From Chloroflexota bacterium (GTDB lineage Bacteria > Chloroflexota > Anaerolineae > B4-G1), in assembly GCA_003648125.1 (NCBI GenBank), contig QMOE01000032.1, positions 1-10,607 on the forward strand: 10,607 nt of DNA, read 5' to 3'. Positions 6,175-10,607 of this stretch are shown here, piece by piece (positions within the stretch are counted from its first letter, which is position 1; every line of letters starts with the position of its first letter). Under the pieces are notes generated by a model. The model saw only the letters and a list, made by a program, of their open reading frames with translations. It was not told the origin of the DNA and made no database searches. The position numbers were made by a program, and so were the translations under genes.

Positions 6175-7122
6175 ATGGCGACGTGGTTGATATTATTAAT
6201 TTTCATAGTGATCGGCCTGGGCATTGTAGGGAGCGGGATTATCGTTTCTCGCCGCTCCAGCCATCTCATCGAAGAACGATTAGGCATCACCGAGGAAGTG
6301 TCAGCGCTGGACGGGGCAGCAGCCCCACGCAAGTCCCCTGTAACAGATGCGCTGAACCAGGCACTGACCAGTCGAGGATTGGGGTCCAGCCTGGCGACAC
6401 AACTGGCACAGGCGGATCTCAAAATTACCGTTGGGGAATTTATGATAGCCACGGTTTTGCTGATCCTAGTCTTGGGGGTGGTGAGCTATCTTTGGCGCAG
6501 AAATGTGCTGATTGCCGCTGGCGCATGCCTGTTGGGATTCTTTGCCCCTCGCATTTACGTGGGAATGTCACGCGGGCGGCGATTGAAGGCGTTCGACAAT
6601 CAACTCGGTGACTCGATCAACCTGCTCGTCAACTCTCTCCGTGCCGGGTATAGCGTTATGCAGGCTATGGAGGCAATAGCGGAAGAGATGGGGCCGCCGA
6701 TCTCGGTCGAGTTTGGTCGAGTGGTTCAAGAGGTGCAGTTTGGCATAACGTTGGAGCAGGCATTGGGCCATATGCTACGCCGTATCACCAGCGATGACTT
6801 GGACATGCTGATCACGGCCATCAACGTACAGCGCGAGGTGGGCGGTAATCTGGCCGAGGTACTGGATTCGATCAGCCATACCATCCGGGAGCGCGTTCGA
6901 ATTAAGGGGGAGATGAAGTCACTCACTTCCCAGAGCCGTGTATCAGGTTACATGGTCAGTGCCATACCGGTCATTTTGGCTGGGGTCATCTACCTCATCA
7001 ACGGGGAGTTTATGTCGCTGTTGTTCACTAACAAGTGTGGATGGATCATGATCGGCGTAGCTGTGCTGGGGGTCGTATTAGGGTTTATAGTCATAAATAA
7101 ATTGATGCAGATTGATGTCTAG
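6175..7122 (+). CDS. tadB: Tad pilus inner-membrane platform protein TadB
   Basis: This is a 315-residue polytopic protein of the type II secretion F (GspF/PilC-like) family. ATG 6175 follows GAGG (6161-6164) at good distance; GTG 6172 directly before it is an alternative. Predicted membrane segments lie at about 3-23, 90-106, 109-125, 257-276 and 290-309. The T2SSF domain occupies about 140-270, with the typical helical signature LGDSINLLVNSLRAGYSVMQAMEAIAEEM and the EVGGNLAEVLDSISHTIRER repeat helix. TadB and TadC together form the membrane platform that CpaF is thought to act upon to insert pilin subunits. The gene stands 133 bp after cpaF, a larger gap than usual, and 21 bp before tadC. 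The assignment to TadB rather than TadC follows from gene order and the N-terminal helix pattern. Confidence 0.92.
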   Translation: MATWLILLIFIVIGLGIVGSGIIVSRRSSHLIEERLGITEEVSALDGAAAPRKSPVTDALNQALTSRGLGSSLATQLAQADLKITVGEFMIATVLLILVLGVVSYLWRRNVLIAAGACLLGFFAPRIYVGMSRGRRLKAFDNQLGDSINLLVNSLRAGYSVMQAMEAIAEEMGPPISVEFGRVVQEVQFGITLEQALGHMLRRITSDDLDMLITAINVQREVGGNLAEVLDSISHTIRERVRIKGEMKSLTSQSRVSGYMVSAIPVILAGVIYLINGEFMSLLFTNKCGWIMIGVAVLGVVLGFIVINKLMQIDV

Positions 7123-7143
7123 TTTTCAGGGGAGTGCAGGCGG

Positions 7144-8103
7144 ATGACGATAGCAATTGTTGTCTTGGTTGTGTTAGTGTTAGCCGGGGGAGTGGTGCTC
7201 GTCGTTGGCTTGTTGGGATCGCGGGAACCTACCACCCTCGATGACCGGCTGGCAGAGTTTGGGACGCTAGAACAACCATCAAGTCTGGAAGAACTTGAAC
7301 TGTCCCAACCCTTTAGCGAACGAATCCTGCTGCCCTTGCTGAGAGGACTGGCGAGTTTCGCGTCTCGCTTTACGCCTCAGCGGAGCACGGAAGCGCTCCA
7401 GCATCAGCTCGACCTGGCCGGCAATCCTTATGGTTGGGGGCCTACCGAATTTCTGGGAGTTCGATTGTTGGTGATGCTCTTGTTGGGTGGGCTTGGTTTT
7501 GCCTTGCTGATGCTGGCGAAACAGTCTCTCCCAAAGCGTATTATGATGGTCGGCGGTGCAGTCGGAATGGGTTATTACCTGCCGGTGCTTTGGCTCAAGA
7601 GCAAGGCCAGCAAGCGACAAAAAGAGGTTCTAAAATCTTTACCCGATGCGCTCGACCTGCTGACAATCTGCGTCGAGGCGGGGTTGGGCTTCGACGGTGC
7701 CATGACCAAGGTGGCTGACAAGTGGGACAACGAGTTGAGCCGGGCATTCATGCGCGTGATCCAGGAACTCCAGTTAGGCAAACTGCGCCGTGAGGCATTG
7801 CGCGACATGTCAGATCGCATCCAAGTCCCAGACCTGACTACGTTCGTGGCAGCCATTGTCCAGGCGGACCAACTCGGTGTCAGTATAGCTCGAGTGTTAC
7901 GCATTCAATCGGACCAGATGCGTATGCGCCGCCGTCAGCGGGCGGAAGGACTGGCTCGTTCTGCCGGCATCAAGATGTTGCCTGCCATTGTCTTTTTCAT
8001 CTTCCCATCTATTTTCGTCGTCCTGCTAGGGCCAGCGGTGATCAAAGTAATGTCAATGGGGGACATTTTTGGCAATTTTGGAGGGGTGGGTAACATACCT
8101 TGA
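7144..8103 (+). CDS. tadC: Tad pilus inner-membrane platform protein TadC
   Basis: This 319-residue second F-family platform protein starts at ATG 7144, with GGGGAG at 7129-7134 nine bases before it. Hydrophobic segments lie at about 3-24, 103-124, 132-150 and 280-300. The T2SSF domain spans about 165-293, recognised by LPDALDLLTICVEAGLGFDGAMTKVADKW and QADQLGVSIARVLRIQSDQMRMRRRQRAEGLARSAGIKMLPAIVFFIFPSIFVVLLGP, which is the usual TadC ending. Homology to TadB is by domain only. It is cotranscribed in all likelihood with tadB. In the known systems the TadB/TadC pair sits in the cytoplasmic membrane next to the CpaF hexamer. After it the Tad cluster stops: no TadD-like TPR protein, pilin, pseudopilin or prepilin peptidase is visible here. 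Confidence 0.92.
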   Translation: MTIAIVVLVVLVLAGGVVLVVGLLGSREPTTLDDRLAEFGTLEQPSSLEELELSQPFSERILLPLLRGLASFASRFTPQRSTEALQHQLDLAGNPYGWGPTEFLGVRLLVMLLLGGLGFALLMLAKQSLPKRIMMVGGAVGMGYYLPVLWLKSKASKRQKEVLKSLPDALDLLTICVEAGLGFDGAMTKVADKWDNELSRAFMRVIQELQLGKLRREALRDMSDRIQVPDLTTFVAAIVQADQLGVSIARVLRIQSDQMRMRRRQRAEGLARSAGIKMLPAIVFFIFPSIFVVLLGPAVIKVMSMGDIFGNFGGVGNIP

Positions 8104-8166
8104 GTTTCTGCCATCAGGTTGCAAGTTGATTGGTTGAGGTAGGAACAGAATCGGGGATGAGTCTCT

Positions 8167-8889
8167 TTGCCTGTATTGATCATTGAAACGTTTAGCTCGC
8201 GCTGGTTTAGTCTGCGTAACCAGTTTCTCGATCTTTTGTTTCCCCCGCGTTGTGTCAGTTGTGGTCAGGTGGGCACATGGTTGTGCGCCGAATGTCTGGA
8301 CCAGATTCCTCGTGTTGAGCCTCCCTTTTGCACTCGCTGTGGAGACAGGGTGGGTGCTGCCGGTCTCTGCGTGCGTTGCCGGACCGCTCCTCTGCAAATT
8401 GACCGCATCCGCTCGGCAGTTTACTTTGAAGGTGCGCTCCGCCAGGCGATGCATTGGCTCAAATATCGCAGCCGCACCGCTCTGGCCAAGCCCCTGGGGG
8501 GATTGATGGCGGCGTATTGGGAGCAACATCCAATGCCGGCCGATGTCCTGGTGCCCGTGCCATTGCACGCTGACCGGTTGCGTGCGCGGGGATACAACCA
8601 GGCGGCGCTGCTAGCCCGTGAGATGGCGCACCGCGTGGGGCTGACGGTGGAAGAACAGACGCTGGTACGACAGCGTTCGACATCATCGCAGGTCAAACTT
8701 GGTGCCAAGCAGCGAAAACAGAATGTACACGGAGCTTTCAGTTGTTCCGGCGACGGCCTCGCTGACAAGCGAGTGCTGTTGATTGACGACGTATGCACCA
8801 CAGGCGCTACACTGGAAGCCTGTGCTATAGCCGTGCGCGCGGGAGGAGCGCGCGCTGTGCAGGCCTTGACGTTAGCCCGTGCGCTCTAG
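8167..8889 (+). CDS. comFC: ComF family phosphoribosyltransferase-like protein (ComFC)
   Basis: This 240-residue protein has the usual length of the ComF family. The start is uncertain: TTG 8167 has GGGG at 8153-8156 ahead of it, and TTG 8176 is also possible; no ATG fits. The N-terminus carries a double zinc-binding motif with Cys29/32, Cys40/43, Cys55/58 and Cys68/71, preceded by the conserved LLFPPRC. The C-terminal half is a type I phosphoribosyltransferase fold, with VLVPVPLH-RLRARGYNQA (about 127-146) and the PRPP-binding loop VLLIDDVCTTGATL (about 203-216; Asp207/Asp208). Family members take part in natural transformation, where they assist processing of incoming DNA, although the precise reaction is not settled. 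It follows tadC by 63 bp and precedes hpf by 62 bp. Sharing a transcript with the pilus genes is possible but not demonstrated. Confidence 0.92.
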   Translation: MPVLIIETFSSRWFSLRNQFLDLLFPPRCVSCGQVGTWLCAECLDQIPRVEPPFCTRCGDRVGAAGLCVRCRTAPLQIDRIRSAVYFEGALRQAMHWLKYRSRTALAKPLGGLMAAYWEQHPMPADVLVPVPLHADRLRARGYNQAALLAREMAHRVGLTVEEQTLVRQRSTSSQVKLGAKQRKQNVHGAFSCSGDGLADKRVLLIDDVCTTGATLEACAIAVRAGGARAVQALTLARAL

Positions 8890-8951
8890 CAGACAGGTTG
8901 TTTTGCCGAGCGAGATCTGCTGGAACAAATCTTATTTTAAGGAGGAAACTA

Positions 8952-9491
8952 GTGGAAATTTCTATCTTTGCCCGAAACATGCAAGTCACTCCACGGCTGA
9001 GGGAGTATGTGGACCAGAAAACCGAAAAACTGGATCGTTACTTGCCCTCAATCGAGGATGCGCGGTTTGACTTGAAGGTAGAGAACTCGCGCAGCGCCGC
9101 CCAGCGCCAGGTAGCACAGTTGACGGTGCGGCTGCGGGGAACAATTCTGCGGGCCGAAGAATGCACTGGCGATATGTTCGCTGCGATTGACGAGGTGATG
9201 GACAAGATGTATCGTCAGATCACTCGTTACAAGGGCAAGCGTCAGGCCCGCTGGCGCGCGGCCGCCGACGACGAATTGCCTGTCGAAGAGATTCAGGAGG
9301 AGACAGAAGGTGAAATCGTCCGCACCAAGCGCTTCGAAGTGCGGCCCATGTCACCAGAAGAAGCGGTTGAACAAATGGAACTGCTGGGCCACCACTTTTT
9401 CATCTTCCTGAACGCGGACGAGAACGCCATCAACGCGGTGTACCAGCGCAATGATGGCAACTATGGCCTGTTGCAGCCCGATCTATCCTGA
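8952..9491 (+). CDS. hpf: Long-form ribosome hibernation promoting factor (HPF)
   Basis: This 179-residue protein starts at GTG 8952, chosen because GGAGG (8941-8945) is six bases upstream and the translation then begins with the family's VEISIFARNMQVTPRLREYV. An upstream in-frame extension would run into comFC and is rejected. The N-terminal ribosome-binding domain covers about 1-95 (beta-alpha-beta pattern, then FAAIDEVMDKMYRQITRYKGK). An acidic linker follows at 96-122. The C-terminal dimerisation domain spans about 123-177, shown by RTKRFEVRPMSPEEAVEQMELLGHHFFIFLNADE and YQRNDGNYGLLQP. Long HPFs of this form dimerise 70S ribosomes into inactive 100S particles during starvation. A comFC-hpf neighbourhood is also known from several Firmicutes. 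The protein looks complete. A terminator-like hairpin follows. Confidence 0.95.
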   Translation: MEISIFARNMQVTPRLREYVDQKTEKLDRYLPSIEDARFDLKVENSRSAAQRQVAQLTVRLRGTILRAEECTGDMFAAIDEVMDKMYRQITRYKGKRQARWRAAADDELPVEEIQEETEGEIVRTKRFEVRPMSPEEAVEQMELLGHHFFIFLNADENAINAVYQRNDGNYGLLQPDLS

Positions 9492-9559
9492 GCGGCGGGG
9501 TGCGGCCACTCGTCAAAATTTGGCTCTAGTGAGACTTGAATTTGCTTGATGCTTGCACG

Positions 9560-9587
9560 AGGGGGTTCGGCTCATACCGAACCCCCT
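9560..9587 (+). terminator. Intrinsic terminator or attenuator hairpin after hpf
   Basis: AGGGGGTTCGG and CCGAACCCCCT form a perfect 11-bp stem around a CTCATA loop, with TT directly afterwards and a T-containing tail (TTGAGTT). The T-tract is short, so termination may be incomplete. The hairpin is 68 bp after the hpf stop and only 20 bp before the TTG start of the next gene. It could therefore serve as an attenuator for that gene rather than as a plain operon end. Confidence 0.75.
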
Positions 9588-9607
9588 TTGAGTTAAGGGG
9601 TACTTGA

Positions 9608-10607
9608 TTGGCAGAAAAGATTATCCTATTCTTGCTGGTTGGTGGCAGGGGACGAAGCGAGATAGAACAGGCGGTAGACGGCGCGCACCGGGCCGCCGCG
9701 CGCGACTTGCTAGAATTGTTGCTGCGCACGGAGCTGGTCGACCAGGCCGTGGTCGCCACCGACGACCCCGCGTGGGGCGATACACTGGCCGATCTACCGG
9801 TCAAAGTGGAACTCGACCGGCCCGACGAGCCGTTTCACTTTGGGCGGCGGCTGGCCAGGCTGATTGAGCGGTACGGGGCGCAACGTGTGCTCTACAGCGG
9901 AGGCGCTTCGGCCCCGCTGTTAAGCTTCGAGCGTTGGGCCGAGATGCTGATTCGCCTGGGAGAGGCGGAGCGGCTAGTGGTCACCAACAACATTCACTCC
10001 TGTGATTGGCTGGGGTTCACTTCCGCCGCAGAGATGCTGCCCCTGATCGCTCAGGAAGCCAGCGACAACGCGCTGGCCTGGATAATGGCTCACGAGAAAG
10101 GACTGCCGGTCGAAAGCCTGCCCGCCTCGGCCGCCACGCGCTTTGACCTGGACACGCCGCTGGATTTGTTGATCGCGCAGCGCCACCCGGACATAGGGCC
10201 ACACCTGCGTCGCTTCCTCGACGGGCTGGGCTGGGAATCTCCGCAGTTGGAGGGGGTGTTGGCGGAGATGGAACGTGAGGGGGGAAATCTGGCCGTCGTA
10301 GGACGGGTGTCGGCGGTGGCCTGGGCCGAACTGGAGCGGGCGACTCACTGCTGGGTGCGGGTCTTTGCCGAAGAGCGTGGCATGCGGGCCAGTGGGCGGC
10401 AGGAGCGCGGGGAAGCGCGCTCACTGCTGGCCGATTATCTGGAACTGGTAGGCGTCGAGAGCTTTTTCGCCGAGTTGGCAGAATTGACCAATGGAGTGTT
10501 ATTCGATAATCGCGTCATCCTGGCGGCGCGGGGACTGTGGCCCTCAGCGCTCGACCGCTTCAACTCTGACCTGTACCGCTGGGATAAAATCAAAGAACCA
10601 TTCTTGC
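9608..10607 (+). CDS. NTP-transferase (GT-A/MobA-CofC-like) protein with unknown C-terminal region, 3' partial
   Basis: The frame stays open from TTG 9608 to the window edge, at least 333 residues. TTG is taken as the start because a stop codon (9605-9607) directly precedes it and AAGGGG (9595-9600) is seven bases upstream. The N-terminus has a beta strand and Gly loop, IILFLLVGGRGR (5-16), then alternating strands and helices. Further landmarks are VLYSGGASAPLLSFERWAEML and the near-C-terminal RFDLDTPLDLLIAQ, which resembles the DIDTPEDL motif of MobA/CofC-like nucleotidyltransferases. The usual Gly loop is shortened and the metal-binding Asp common before the PLL segment is replaced by Ser/Ala. 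Beyond about residue 200 lies an unrecognised region containing NLAVVGRVSAVAWAELER and CWVRVFAEERGMRASG. Specific substrate and function are unknown, and the gene may be a degenerate or diverged transferase. Confidence 0.7.
   Translation, partial: MAEKIILFLLVGGRGRSEIEQAVDGAHRAAARDLLELLLRTELVDQAVVATDDPAWGDTLADLPVKVELDRPDEPFHFGRRLARLIERYGAQRVLYSGGASAPLLSFERWAEMLIRLGEAERLVVTNNIHSCDWLGFTSAAEMLPLIAQEASDNALAWIMAHEKGLPVESLPASAATRFDLDTPLDLLIAQRHPDIGPHLRRFLDGLGWESPQLEGVLAEMEREGGNLAVVGRVSAVAWAELERATHCWVRVFAEERGMRASGRQERGEARSLLADYLELVGVESFFAELAELTNGVLFDNRVILAARGLWPSALDRFNSDLYRWDKIKEPFL

Noticed and set aside
8120..8166. A promoter or riboswitch for comFC
   Set aside because: No -35/-10 pair with sensible spacing and no stable structure could be made out, so readthrough from tadC or an unseen weak promoter remain equally possible.
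8793..8951. An N-terminal extension of HPF
   Set aside because: It overlaps comFC in another frame and is Arg/Cys-rich, unlike the family. The GTG at 8952 follows GGAGG and yields the standard N-terminus.
9604..9867. An 87-codon frame at the start of the transferase-like gene
   Set aside because: It is an out-of-frame shadow. The frame starting at TTG 9608 stays open to the window edge and carries recognisable motifs.
1..10607. CRISPR array, tRNA, rRNA or integrase
   Set aside because: No regularly spaced direct repeats, cloverleaf, rRNA-like sequence or recombinase motif was noticed on either strand.

Overview
The window reads as chromosomal DNA from a Gram-positive-like or monoderm bacterium, most plausibly a member of the Chloroflexota (Anaerolineae-like). 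This is an inference from the overall look. The Tad genes have no secretin, a response-regulator receiver is fused to TadZ/CpaE, the intergenic DNA is rich in nested inverted repeats, and GTG and TTG starts are used freely. No 16S rRNA or other phylogenetic marker is present, so the assignment is tentative. All convincing genes lie on the + strand.

Layout. Positions 1-220 hold a REP-like inverted repeat and an extended -10 promoter. Two tandem paralogues follow (221-880 and 903-1577). Each is a secreted, membrane-tethered beta-sandwich protein: the first is a predicted lipoprotein and the second has an N-terminal membrane anchor. Positions 1578-2049 contain no credible gene. They are packed with inverted repeats and also carry a 15-bp palindrome next to a good sigma70-type promoter.

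Positions 2050-8103 form the assembly core of a Tad/Flp-type (type IVc) pilus system: cpaB, a receiver-TadZ/CpaE fusion, the CpaF/TadA ATPase, and the inner-membrane platform proteins TadB and TadC. In this model CpaB is the anchored accessory protein, TadZ positions the machine, CpaF powers it, and TadB/TadC form the membrane platform on which pilin subunits are polymerised. The pilin, prepilin peptidase and pseudopilin genes are not in the window and must be encoded elsewhere.

Positions 8167-9491 carry comFC (DNA-uptake phosphoribosyltransferase family) and a long-form hibernation-promoting factor gene. A strong hairpin terminator or attenuator follows at 9560-9587. The window ends inside a long reading frame (9608 to the edge) that resembles a GT-A/MobA-CofC-type nucleotidyltransferase with an extra C-terminal region of unknown function.

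The most interesting points are the receiver-TadZ fusion with Cys in place of the Walker A lysine, the palindrome, promoter and repeat-hairpin arrangement in front of the pilus operon, the paired surface proteins upstream, and the unrecognised NTP-transferase-like fusion protein whose usual metal-binding aspartate appears to be lost.
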